Source: DAOUMU01 sp034409055
Lineage (GTDB): Bacteria > Chloroflexota > Anaerolineae > 4572-78 > J111
Direction: 5' to 3'
Assembly: GCA_034409055.1 (NCBI GenBank)
Contig: DAOUMU010000504.1
Location: 1-9,269, forward strand
Length of the DNA: 9,269 bases
Part shown: piece after piece, positions 1-7,201 of the stretch
Numbering within the stretch: position 1 is the first letter of the stretch
How the letters are laid out: the number at the start of each line of letters is the position of its first letter
Translations under genes and position numbers: made by a program
The notes under the pieces: generated by a model
What the model was told of the DNA's origin: nothing
Seen by the model: the letters and a program-made list of their open reading frames with translations, nothing else
The model's database searches: none

Positions 1-646
1 GGGTAGGGATGGGCGTGGGGGTCGGGGTAACCGTGGGGACGATGGTGGTAAAGCGCCACTCGACATCCTCGGCCAGCACCGCCTGGTCAAAGGCATCGGT
101 CAGGCCCTGGGTGATCCGGGCGGTGTATGTGGTGGCCCGGCGAAAACCGGCGCTACCGGGGGTAAATTGGAAGGTGGCCGTGTTCAGCCATTCGCCCTTA
201 CCCTCGACGGGGGGGGTAAAGGTGAGCGGATTGGGCAGGCTGTCCCCGTCCTCAAGGGCCTTGAGAACGACCACCGGCCGGTCGAAGAAGACGGTGACGA
301 CAGCATAGGGTAAAATACCGCTGGCTCCAGCGGCCGGCTGGACCTCGAGCACTTGCAAGGGCTCGGCGGCCGGACGGGTCTGGGTGGCAGTCGAAGATGA
401 GAAAGGTAACACGGTCGGGGAGGGGGTAAGGGATGGGGTGGGTGACGGTCGGGCCGGTATTGGCGACACTCGGGTCGCCGTGGAGGATGGTTGGGGGGTA
501 GCGGCCGGCCGCGTTTCCGCCGTGGTAGGATTGGCTGAAGCGACGGTCGGGGTAGGACCGGTGGCAGCCCCGACGCAGATGATAAGAATAAGTAGGCTGA
601 GAATGAATAGGGTCATTAGGCTCAAGCGTAATCCTGTCGTTTTCAT
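1..646 (-). CDS. Secreted alpha-2-macroglobulin-like protein, N-terminal part (runs off left edge)
   Basis: Open from an ATG at 646 to the window edge (215 codons, no stop), so only the N-terminus is present. Residues 1-8 hold basic residues, about 9-25 are strongly hydrophobic (signal peptide or anchor), and C24 lies in LIIC, a poor lipobox. Residues 30-93 are a low-complexity Pro/Thr/Ser/Ala linker. Residues 97-201 read as an Ig-like domain (LQVLEVQPAAGASG, then FDRPVV, PLTFTPPVEGKGEW, and a final WRFTT), followed by a second TPTPTPIPT linker. I recall this arrangement from the start of large bacterial alpha-2-macroglobulin proteins of Chloroflexota, which trap proteases outside the membrane; the bait and thioester regions would lie beyond the edge. 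The RBS AGGAGG stands 5 nt before the ATG and fixes the start. Composition is GC-rich, unlike the central operon. Another Ig-like (Big_5/SbsA) surface protein is the main alternative. Confidence 0.72.
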   Translation of the reverse strand, partial: MKTTGLRLSLMTLFILSLLILIICVGAATGPTPTVASANPTTAETRPAATPQPSSTATRVSPIPARPSPTPSLTPSPTVLPFSSSTATQTRPAAEPLQVLEVQPAAGASGILPYAVVTVFFDRPVVVLKALEDGDSLPNPLTFTPPVEGKGEWLNTATFQFTPGSAGFRRATTYTARITQGLTDAFDQAVLAEDVEWRFTTIVPTVTPTPTPIPT

Positions 647-651
647 TGGGG

Positions 652-657
652 CCTCCT
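652..657 (-). promoter_or_regulatory. Ribosome binding site of the alpha-2-macroglobulin-like gene
   Basis: On the minus strand AAGGAGGCCCCAATG gives a near-perfect Shine-Dalgarno AGGAGG with a 5-nt spacer to the ATG at 646. It decides the start and supports the frame over the overlapping open frames on both strands. Confidence 0.8.
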
Positions 658-712
658 TGTAGTTGCTTCTGTAGACGTTTAGACAATGCACAGCCCTGTG
701 TGTTTTTGACTC

Positions 713-766
713 GTAGTGACGACTTTAGTCGTTATTGCTGCCTGGAACGACTGAAGTCGTTACTAC
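713..766. repeat. Pair of inverted REP-like palindromes
   Basis: The arms at 713-733 and 746-766 are inverted copies (19 of 21 positions agree), separated by 12 nt. Each arm is itself a small hairpin: ACGACT-tt-AGTCGT on the left and AACGACT-ga-AGTCGTT on the right. The unit GTAGTAACGACTTCAGTCGTT resembles a short palindrome I recall as dispersed and multicopy between genes in Chloroflexota, Cyanobacteria and other filamentous bacteria. It lies upstream of the divergent secreted-protein gene. It may form a cruciform or a hairpin in RNA; a role is not shown. Confidence 0.7.
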
Positions 767-797
767 CTGTGTCCGCTTTTTGGGTACCTGTGCCCGC
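765..797 (+). repeat. Short direct repeat ACCTGTGYCCGC x2
   Basis: ACCTGTGTCCGC (765-776) and ACCTGTGCCCGC (786-797) are the same 12-mer with one mismatch, at a 21-nt period. TGGGTAC also occurs twice here (781-787 and 799-805). This looks like the remains of a decayed tandem repeat next to the REP-like pair. Confidence 0.45.
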
Positions 798-1075
798 CTG
801 GGTACAAACTCAAAATCTTTTTCTGGACAGCTATATTGTATAGGGAATTGAGCCATCCGGGCTTGTCATTGGTGGAGCATTTTTCCGATGAAATTCGGGC
901 ACTTTGCCTACGCATAGGCGACGATACTCGCCCCCCACTTGAAATGCATTCATTCGCTAACGGATACACTTTAAATTTGACCAGTAAAATTATCATCAAA
1001 TCGTGGGTGTGTCTGTTAGCAAGACACATTCATTGGGACAGTCGGATATGACAGGTTCTAAAGATTGTTGTACGA
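798..1075. other. Intergenic stretch with no supported gene
   Basis: Open frames of 71 and 88 codons cross this stretch on opposite strands, but neither has a Shine-Dalgarno, recognisable motifs or a convincing composition. The only clear structure is a hairpin at 1008-1028 (TGTGTCT, 7-nt loop, AGACACA) without a U-tract. The stretch may hold decayed coding DNA. The in-frame sequence just upstream of the PtsI fragment does not match enzyme I, so the missing part of that gene is not here. Confidence 0.5.
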
Positions 1076-1399
1076 TTGAGGGGTAATGCTAAAGTAACCA
1101 ACCTGGCGAATGCCCTGCACCCGGCCATGTTGCGCCTGATTCAACAAACCGTACAAGCAGCGCATGGGGCCAATATTTGGGTGGGGATGTGCGGAGAACT
1201 GGCCGGTAACGCCCTGCCTACCCTCCTCCTGCTTGGTCTGGGCTTGGACGAGTTGAGTATGAATGTCCTCAACATTCCGGCAGTGAAAGCCGCCATCAGG
1301 CAAATAACCCTGACTGAAGCCAGGCAGGTTATGGAAAAGGTGATGGCCATGGAGTCGGCCGAGGCCGTGCAAGATTACCTCGAGTCAGTTAGCCGGTAA
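1076..1399 (+). pseudogene. ptsI: C-terminal remnant of PTS enzyme I (phosphoenolpyruvate-protein phosphotransferase)
   Basis: The 107 codons match the end of enzyme I: RGN and LHPAMLRLI, then WVGMCGELAGN with the active-site cysteine (C39 here, equivalent to the Cys in E. coli MCGELAG), then LLLLGLGLDELSM and a closing helical segment ending at SVSR. Enzyme I passes phosphate from PEP to HPr and is about 570 residues long; the HPr-binding domain, phospho-histidine domain and most of the PEP-binding barrel are absent. The match begins abruptly at RGN (about 1079). Upstream in frame there is only QVLKIVVRL and then a TGA at 1049-1051. The nominal start is a TTG without a good RBS. A strong hairpin follows the stop, as at a normal gene end, so the 3' end is original and the 5' part was lost by deletion or rearrangement. 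It is unlikely to be catalytic alone. GC-rich like the flanks. Confidence 0.8.
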
Positions 1400-1410
1400 T
1401 CTTACCTATA

Positions 1411-1446
1411 AACAAGAAGCCGCTGGTTGCAGGCGGCTTCTTGTTT
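1411..1446. terminator. Strong hairpin terminator, probably bidirectional
   Basis: A perfect 13-bp stem (AACAAGAAGCCGC at 1411-1423, GCGGCTTCTTGTT at 1433-1445) encloses a 9-nt loop. The stem ends in TTCTTGTTT on both strands, a weak U-rich tail either way. It lies 12 nt after the PtsI-fragment stop on plus and 33 nt after the stop of the last operon gene on minus, so it can end both converging transcripts. Confidence 0.85.
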
Positions 1447-1478
1447 CTCGTGGAAAAGATACGGGATGTCACACAGCT

Positions 1479-3269
1479 TTAGGTATTTTCATCTGGCATG
1501 ACAAAATCATGCTCTTCGGCATTTCTAGAGAGAAAGGCAAAGTAATTGCCCAATAATACTCCTGCACCTGGTTGCCGGTATCTACCAATCCTACGAATTC
1601 CGAATTTAAAAACCCCGTCTTTAAGTAAATTAAAGTCAAGGGTGACGTTTAGGTTTGATAGAGTTAATCTACCAGTTAGAGATTTTTTCAATAATTCCTT
1701 GCTTTCTCTTCTCAAGTTCGCACGACCAAAATTGTCAAGTAATGTTTTAGATTGCTCTTGATAATTCTTGAATTTTTTCTTGATAATTTTATATCGTTCA
1801 CGCCAAGATAGGTGAAGTGTATCGGAAACGGTGTCTGAAAGATTCAATCTACAATCTCCATTAGAATTGAATACAGCCAAATCTAAAACATCTGCCGATA
1901 TGTGGTATGCAGACCGAAATTTGACATAGGCTTTTTCACCTGACGTGTCAAAGTAATGAAGGGTAAAACTTGTACCTGATTCCGGGTTCTTTGGAGGTTC
2001 TTTTGTTATCGTAACGAGGGTTACAATGTCAGCCTGTCTATGCCCTTTTCCCCCTCCTTTACCTCTAACCATTAAATCACATGGTTGAGCAATCAGTATA
2101 AATTTTCTATCGCTGAGTTCAAAAATGTCTCCTAGCTCTAAGGGTAGATGTGCTCTGTTGATAAAATCGCCACTTTCGTACAGTTCTAACCTTCGAATTT
2201 CCCATCTTTGATTGGGTGGGTGATCTTGTTCATCTGGCAAGGTCGGCACTTCTCGAATGGTGCGGATTTGAGAGATCTTGCTATCTAGCTTAGATTTATT
2301 CTCGGGAGCAAACACTTTTTCCCGAAAGGCGGTAATTCGCAAAATATCAAATAGTCGAAACAAGGTTTCTGCTTCCCAAACACCCTCTTTTTCCGATGAT
2401 CGGAGAATCATGTGATCGAAGTCATAGATATCAACCGTCATAAGTTTATCGTTGGCATATTCATCCGCCTGTGTGACTATTTCTCGTACTTGAGCGGTTA
2501 GAAAATCACGGGCATGATTCAATGACATCATCTTAAGCCCATGGGCAAATTGTATAGAATCATTGAGTCTATCTTTGGATAAAACTAAAAAATCCTCTCG
2601 TTTAAGGTTATGCTCGTCGGCAAACTGCCTACTCTGACTTATCTCTTCATCCACTTTGACTGTATGCGTCAAAAGGCCACATATTACCGGACGATCACCA
2701 CGTGCTTTTATTGCTTTTTCTAAGAGAAGAATACCACCATTGGAAGAATAATCATCTGCAGCCTCAAGGTTGTGGTCAAATAGACACAGTAGGCTTTTCT
2801 GGTCGTTAGCTTTTCCAAACATATCCGCTTGACTGGCTTCCCATTCAGCAGGTGTAAGTTCTCGAAGTTCCACTTCCTCTGGAATTAGGCTTTTTAATAA
2901 AGATGCACTGACTTGGTCACGCTCAATATTTACATTTGAACCCAGAACTTTAGCTAACTGATCCAAAATAAGTATTCTTCTTTCCTCATCAAGGTTCTGC
3001 CAGTTACCTCTCAATCTCCGCTTCCAAATCTCGTCATCATCTACATCAAAAAATGACGATTGGTCAAAAATTTGATCGACAAGCTCATTACAACTTTCAC
3101 TTTTACCAAGAAACAGGGCTTCAGTGAACCACCCAATAGCTATCGCGATGCTATTTTCAAAATCATTAACAGCATAAATATCATCAATACAAACAACGGT
3201 CTCAATATTGAGACCAGCAAGGATATGTTTTATAGCATGTTGAGCTTGTAGAGTTTCCTCATTATTCAT
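1479..3269 (-). CDS. Receiver-like protein with large insertion and unknown C-terminal domain (third gene of the operon)
   Basis: 596 residues from the ATG at 3269. The N-terminus keeps a response-regulator active site in order: VVCIDD (D29, D30) for the Mg-binding pair, LCLFDHNL (D165) for the phospho-acceptor, ICGLLTHT (T201), and FLVLSK (K232), with GG at 178-179 after the phosphorylation loop. A standard receiver spans about 120 residues; here about 130 lie between the acidic pair and D165, so a large acidic/helical segment (about 35-155) is inserted. The rest (about 250-596) I do not recognise. It contains LELGDIFEL and ILIAQPCDLMVR (C397), a Gly/Lys loop at 403-411, and a basic stretch at 490-530. 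The start at 3269 overlaps the kinase gene by 8 nt (ATGAATAATGAG); an in-frame ATG at 3320 would add 17 residues but has no RBS. AT-rich. Inference: it receives phosphate from the upstream kinase and acts as regulator or effector. Confidence 0.85.
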   Translation of the reverse strand: MNNEETLQAQHAIKHILAGLNIETVVCIDDIYAVNDFENSIAIAIGWFTEALFLGKSESCNELVDQIFDQSSFFDVDDDEIWKRRLRGNWQNLDEERRILILDQLAKVLGSNVNIERDQVSASLLKSLIPEEVELRELTPAEWEASQADMFGKANDQKSLLCLFDHNLEAADDYSSNGGILLLEKAIKARGDRPVICGLLTHTVKVDEEISQSRQFADEHNLKREDFLVLSKDRLNDSIQFAHGLKMMSLNHARDFLTAQVREIVTQADEYANDKLMTVDIYDFDHMILRSSEKEGVWEAETLFRLFDILRITAFREKVFAPENKSKLDSKISQIRTIREVPTLPDEQDHPPNQRWEIRRLELYESGDFINRAHLPLELGDIFELSDRKFILIAQPCDLMVRGKGGGKGHRQADIVTLVTITKEPPKNPESGTSFTLHYFDTSGEKAYVKFRSAYHISADVLDLAVFNSNGDCRLNLSDTVSDTLHLSWRERYKIIKKKFKNYQEQSKTLLDNFGRANLRRESKELLKKSLTGRLTLSNLNVTLDFNLLKDGVFKFGIRRIGRYRQPGAGVLLGNYFAFLSRNAEEHDFVMPDENT

Positions 3270-5802
3270 TGATGGCCCCCGTAAAGTCGATGCGGAAAAT
3301 ATATCGTCGGTCAAATTCATTTCGTTCTGGGAGAAGGGAAATTAAACAACCACTTGAGTCCAGTAATTGGCGAGCAATAAATAGCCCCAACCCTCTTCCA
3401 ACACCTTTGGGTTTGGTAGTAACAAATGGTTGGAATAAATAATGTTCTACAGAAGGAGCAACACCACGACCTGTATCCCAAATTTCTAGCATTGGGACCT
3501 TGACCCGCATAACAACCTTGGCAGTAGTGATATATTTTTTGCGGAGATCTTCTCTCAACCAATATTCAGAATTAAGAAGGAGATTATCTACGACTTGAGT
3601 CAGCTTACCCTTGTTCATCAAGATTGTGAAGTCTTTATATGGTTTCTCTATTTCAAATTCTATATTGTTTCGGACAAAACGATCAGTATAAAATTCTTTA
3701 ATACCTTTAATAAAGGCATACATCTTAATCTTGTCACGACGCTCGCGAACATAACGCAAGGATGGATCAAGATGGCTAAGTTGTTTTCTGATTCGTCCAA
3801 CGACCGTGTGAATGTGTTCGGTATAGGCAATAATCTGAGGATCAATTGATTGACGTGTCTTGAGTTTAGTCAATAAGTCTTTAGTTCTTGCAGCCAAACC
3901 ATCCGCAATAATTTTGATTTCGTGAGAAAGGGCTTCGGCAGTAATTCCCAGTCCTGCCAACTCCGAGAACAACTCAAGTTCTTCGCGAAGGTGTTCAAGA
4001 TCTGCCTCCAGTATATCTGCGATTTCACCTAATTGTCTGGCCTCAGATAACATTGACTCGATTTGCCTGAGAATGGAGGTAGCTTCATCGAGTGTCTTAT
4101 TGATCTCTTGTAAGAGCGGTGTAGCTTTTCGCTCTTGTTCTGTATGGAATAAAGGGGTGGTCTCAATATCCTCCGTTAAAGTTTGAACTCGTGCAGATAC
4201 TGCCTCAAAAGTATCTCTTGTTTTGGTAACCCGTGCCTCTAAATTCCTAGAGGCATTTGATGTGTCTCTGATGCGACTGAAAATTTTAGAAGTATTTTGC
4301 GAAGTAATCCCTATTTCTTGTTCTGCCTTTAACTTTACATAGTCAAGATATCCACGACGCAGATTTGTACTTGCATCATTTATAGTTTTTACCACACGCT
4401 GCATCAATAAATAGAAATTACGGGAATAAGTATTTTCAATAAACCCTTCCCGATCTGTGGCTTCTTCTAACCTACTATTTTCCTTGGCTGTAAGTACTAC
4501 ATATCCAATAACATTATTTGGACGCAATCCATAATAGGATTTCGCACTCGTCCAGCCGCTACCCAGGTCAAGCCAGTCGTTCCCGCCTAAACCAAATGGC
4601 CGAATACCAAATCCATCTCGAAACACACGTATACCAACATGTCTCTTTACAAATCTATTAAAATCGCTCTGTACGTTGAACACGTCGCTGATAGCACTAA
4701 GGTCTGTTCCTCTTAAAGCAAACGAGAATATCTTGCCACGAAAAGGTCCTGGATTAGCAATTCTTGGTTTCTGATTTCTATCAGAAAATGAAGTAATAAG
4801 GGATGAAGAATTGGCCTGCTCAACACCTGGAAGGTCCTCTAAAGGGTAGTCTTGTTTAAAAGAGACAAACCATCCTAGCTCATCCTCCCACTTCAAACCA
4901 GGAATGGACCAAGAACAATCCTTGCTGGTTAAGTAGGCATAATAATCTACTCCTTGATCGGGTTCTAGAAGACGTTGGAATTTTTGCTGACTATCAGGGG
5001 CTGGAGCCAATAAAGCTGTTAAACGATATTTTCCACCAATGTAAAGTATTTCCCCATCGAAAGAAAACGAGAATTGCATATTGGCTACATCAAGAACACT
5101 TTCCGAAATTTCGTCAAGATCAACACGTTTCCCATTTATTGAAATATATACTTCAAATGGACGGACCTCTTCAAATGGGAATATGAGCTCAGAGGTTTTC
5201 CTTATTAACTTGTCCTGTGCCTGACCTTCCCATTTCTCTGGTAAACGCAAATCCGAAATAACAATATTTGTACCTTTGCGTGGCTTCTCTCTTGGTACTG
5301 CTTTATAATAGAAAGGTACCTTTGATAATGTTCTGCCCTTAAAATTTTTCCAGTCAATACCTACGTAATACTCGACCTTAGAGCCTTTTCTGGAAGTCCA
5401 CATTTCAATGTTTCGCCCTAATCTCTGAGAACCTAGACGTCCTAGCCCCTTATCTCCAAGAGGCGTTCTTCCCTTTTCAGTAGTCTTCCCTTGAGTTTTC
5501 ATCTCTCGCTTGGGTGAAGCAGAGATAGTAAACCAACCTCTCTCTATATCATCCCAGTCCATACCTATACCGTCATCTTCGATGACGATGTAACCTTTGG
5601 AATTAGGAAAATTTAGGCTATTGTCTCCCACAGATTTGCGAGTTTCTACAGTAACATTAACATAGCTAGAATCTGCATCATAAGAGTTTTTGATCAATTC
5701 TAGTAGTGCCTGAATTTCGTCAGAGATCAGTTGTTCCCCTAATTGATAAACAACCGAAGCATCAATCTCAAATTTTGGTTCTTTTTTTTGATCCAAAGCC
5801 AT
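3262..5802 (-). CDS. Dual-GHKL protein: MORC/Hsp90-like ATPase fused to histidine-kinase-like module (second gene of the operon)
   Basis: 846 residues. The first GHKL ATPase has an N-box ELIKNSYDAD (35-44), G1 IEDDGIGM (74-81) and G2 PLGDKGLGRLG (114-124); a transducer-like (S5) region follows to about 450, with IRVFRDGFGIRPFG and ATDREGFIEN. This order resembles MORC/Hsp90/MutL-type proteins (HATPase_c_3). Residues about 480-615 are charged and coiled-coil-like. Then come an H-box EALSHEIK (H627), a four-helix-like dimerisation region, and a second GHKL domain with N-box VVDNLLLNSEYW (N740, N744), DTGRGV (776-781), LFQPFVTTK and GRGLGLFIAR (802-811), all as in sensor histidine kinases. No membrane segment or PAS/HAMP domain is visible, so it should be cytosolic and the first ATPase may be the sensor. 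It starts in a TAATG junction with the methyltransferase gene; AAGGTG 8 nt upstream serves as RBS. A receiver-like partner follows. Confidence 0.9.
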   Translation of the reverse strand: MALDQKKEPKFEIDASVVYQLGEQLISDEIQALLELIKNSYDADSSYVNVTVETRKSVGDNSLNFPNSKGYIVIEDDGIGMDWDDIERGWFTISASPKREMKTQGKTTEKGRTPLGDKGLGRLGSQRLGRNIEMWTSRKGSKVEYYVGIDWKNFKGRTLSKVPFYYKAVPREKPRKGTNIVISDLRLPEKWEGQAQDKLIRKTSELIFPFEEVRPFEVYISINGKRVDLDEISESVLDVANMQFSFSFDGEILYIGGKYRLTALLAPAPDSQQKFQRLLEPDQGVDYYAYLTSKDCSWSIPGLKWEDELGWFVSFKQDYPLEDLPGVEQANSSSLITSFSDRNQKPRIANPGPFRGKIFSFALRGTDLSAISDVFNVQSDFNRFVKRHVGIRVFRDGFGIRPFGLGGNDWLDLGSGWTSAKSYYGLRPNNVIGYVVLTAKENSRLEEATDREGFIENTYSRNFYLLMQRVVKTINDASTNLRRGYLDYVKLKAEQEIGITSQNTSKIFSRIRDTSNASRNLEARVTKTRDTFEAVSARVQTLTEDIETTPLFHTEQERKATPLLQEINKTLDEATSILRQIESMLSEARQLGEIADILEADLEHLREELELFSELAGLGITAEALSHEIKIIADGLAARTKDLLTKLKTRQSIDPQIIAYTEHIHTVVGRIRKQLSHLDPSLRYVRERRDKIKMYAFIKGIKEFYTDRFVRNNIEFEIEKPYKDFTILMNKGKLTQVVDNLLLNSEYWLREDLRKKYITTAKVVMRVKVPMLEIWDTGRGVAPSVEHYLFQPFVTTKPKGVGRGLGLFIARQLLDSSGCLISLLPERNEFDRRYIFRIDFTGAINE

Positions 5803-7193
5803 TACTCTTGCACCTTACGGAACACAAGAATGTGTTCTTGTCGCATCATACTTGCTATTTGATTTCTAGCAGCCATTCGTCTAAACGCTATTTTTCTGGT
5901 AACTCGAGTAACTAATTTGACTTGTCGATGCTCCAAAAGTTCTACCAAGATTTGCTCTGTTGGAATTTCAATACCACCAACATGTCGATTTCCAATGAAC
6001 CATATTAGGTAAGCATTTCTGCGTAGACTTTGAACAATTGGACCTAAGGTTTTGTTTAGATCATAGGAGAATGTGGTGACACGAGAACGACGATCTTTAG
6101 GCTGTTCTATTAATGAGTCTATTGCTGTTTTATAACTGGTTGATCTTTCTGCTAAATGGTTAATAAGTGGATCTAGTTCCTCCGGTGTTCTTCCTCCCAG
6201 ACTTCTTCGATCTATCTCTTGCGTCGTGCGCAACCATTCGCTGCTAGTAACCTTCTTATCAATATCCCTGAAATCGATCCACTGAAGTGGCAAATAAGAG
6301 TGTTGCCCATAAGGAACCGTACTGGTATTATCGCCATAAGGTGGTGAGGTTATCAACAAGTCGTATTTTTTCGTATTATCTGGTGGAGGTAATATTTTCG
6401 TGGCGGAGTCCTGTAAATGAATGGACAGTTTACCTACATAATGGCCTCGTTGTAGCCGACCTGCTTCATTTAGACAGTCTCTAAATTTCAAGAAATCATC
6501 CAAGTTTTGAGACAAAATTTCCGAAAATGTCTCAATGGCTGAGACATTACGTGCCTCTATCTCATCTCTCGGTCGAGTATGCAGCTTATAGGTTGAAGTT
6601 CGAGAATTACTGGTAAGACGCACAGTTTCAGCTAAAGCTACCCATAAAAAACGTCTTGCCCATAAAAACTTCTCTGATCTAATTGCGCGACGAATCTTGC
6701 TAAGCTCATATTGAACTTCTGGCTGAAACCATTTATCAAGATAAGCGAAATTCGCCTCGATTTGTTCTTTATGATCTGCGTTAATCTGTTCCAAAACACG
6801 CTTAACTTTTGCTGGGAGAGCGTGATCGAAAAAAGGTCCCCTTTTCGCATGAGAGATTAACACTGCAAGTGGATTAATGTCTTGTCCTACAAAGTTTAAT
6901 CCTAAATGCATACAGGCTGTCATTGTGGTACTGGCTCCTACGAAGGGATCGAGAACATTGCGTACCATAGGCTGTAAATCGACAACTAGTTTGATTAGTT
7001 CTCGCTGTAAACCAGGTACCATCATAGCTGGATATTGAAAATAGGCATGAATATCTTCACGAGGGTTCCGATCCGTGGATGCCCAGAAATCATCTGAGTA
7101 ATTTTCGATCCGGCTGGCCAGTTCCTTGTCAACATCTAACATATCTAGTTCGCTAGCTATAGGTTGATCTATTAACATAATATAAAATCGCAT
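5802..7193 (-). CDS. DNA amino-methyltransferase (N6-adenine or N4-cytosine), first gene of the operon
   Basis: 463 residues. SAM-binding motif I is LDPFVGASTT (81-90), followed by VGQDINPLA (102-110) as motif II. Catalytic motif IV is YDLLITSPPYGDN (277-289), with SPPY as in amino-methyltransferases. GNRHVGGIEIPTEQI (401-415) resembles the last conserved strand of this fold. Motif I precedes IV with about 190 residues between, a charged, largely helical stretch (KLHTRPRDE at 204-211) that may hold target recognition, so the order is alpha- or gamma-like. It transfers a methyl group from SAM to an exocyclic amino group of DNA; target unknown. No endonuclease gene lies beside it; the two downstream partners are a GHKL ATPase/kinase and a receiver. 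Two ATGs are possible (7193 and 7178), neither with an RBS; the promoter position favours 7193, with an almost leaderless mRNA. AT-rich, probably acquired. Confidence 0.9.
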   Translation of the reverse strand: MRFYIMLIDQPIASELDMLDVDKELASRIENYSDDFWASTDRNPREDIHAYFQYPAMMVPGLQRELIKLVVDLQPMVRNVLDPFVGASTTMTACMHLGLNFVGQDINPLAVLISHAKRGPFFDHALPAKVKRVLEQINADHKEQIEANFAYLDKWFQPEVQYELSKIRRAIRSEKFLWARRFLWVALAETVRLTSNSRTSTYKLHTRPRDEIEARNVSAIETFSEILSQNLDDFLKFRDCLNEAGRLQRGHYVGKLSIHLQDSATKILPPPDNTKKYDLLITSPPYGDNTSTVPYGQHSYLPLQWIDFRDIDKKVTSSEWLRTTQEIDRRSLGGRTPEELDPLINHLAERSTSYKTAIDSLIEQPKDRRSRVTTFSYDLNKTLGPIVQSLRRNAYLIWFIGNRHVGGIEIPTEQILVELLEHRQVKLVTRVTRKIAFRRMAARNQIASMMRQEHILVFRKVQE

Positions 7194-7201
7194 ATACTAA
7201 G

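Noticed and set aside
252..662. Open frames on both strands over the start of the secreted-protein gene (252-686 minus, 384-662 plus)
   Set aside because: They are shadows of the GC-rich real frame, which has a signal peptide, linker, Ig-like domain and a strong RBS.
836..1051. 71-codon plus-strand frame (and an 88-codon minus frame at 763-1029)
   Set aside because: No RBS, no recognisable motif, and the minus frame runs into the REP-like repeat; best treated as non-coding or decayed.
3270..3320. Longer start (ATG at 3320) for the receiver-like gene, adding 17 residues
   Set aside because: It would overlap the kinase gene by 59 nt, has no Shine-Dalgarno, and the added residues look unlike protein core; the ATG at 3269 overlaps the kinase stop in the usual coupled fashion.
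1479..7193. Operon as an ordinary two-component system
   Set aside because: The kinase has no membrane or PAS/HAMP sensor, the receiver protein has no recognised DNA-binding output domain, and a DNA methyltransferase is translationally coupled to them.
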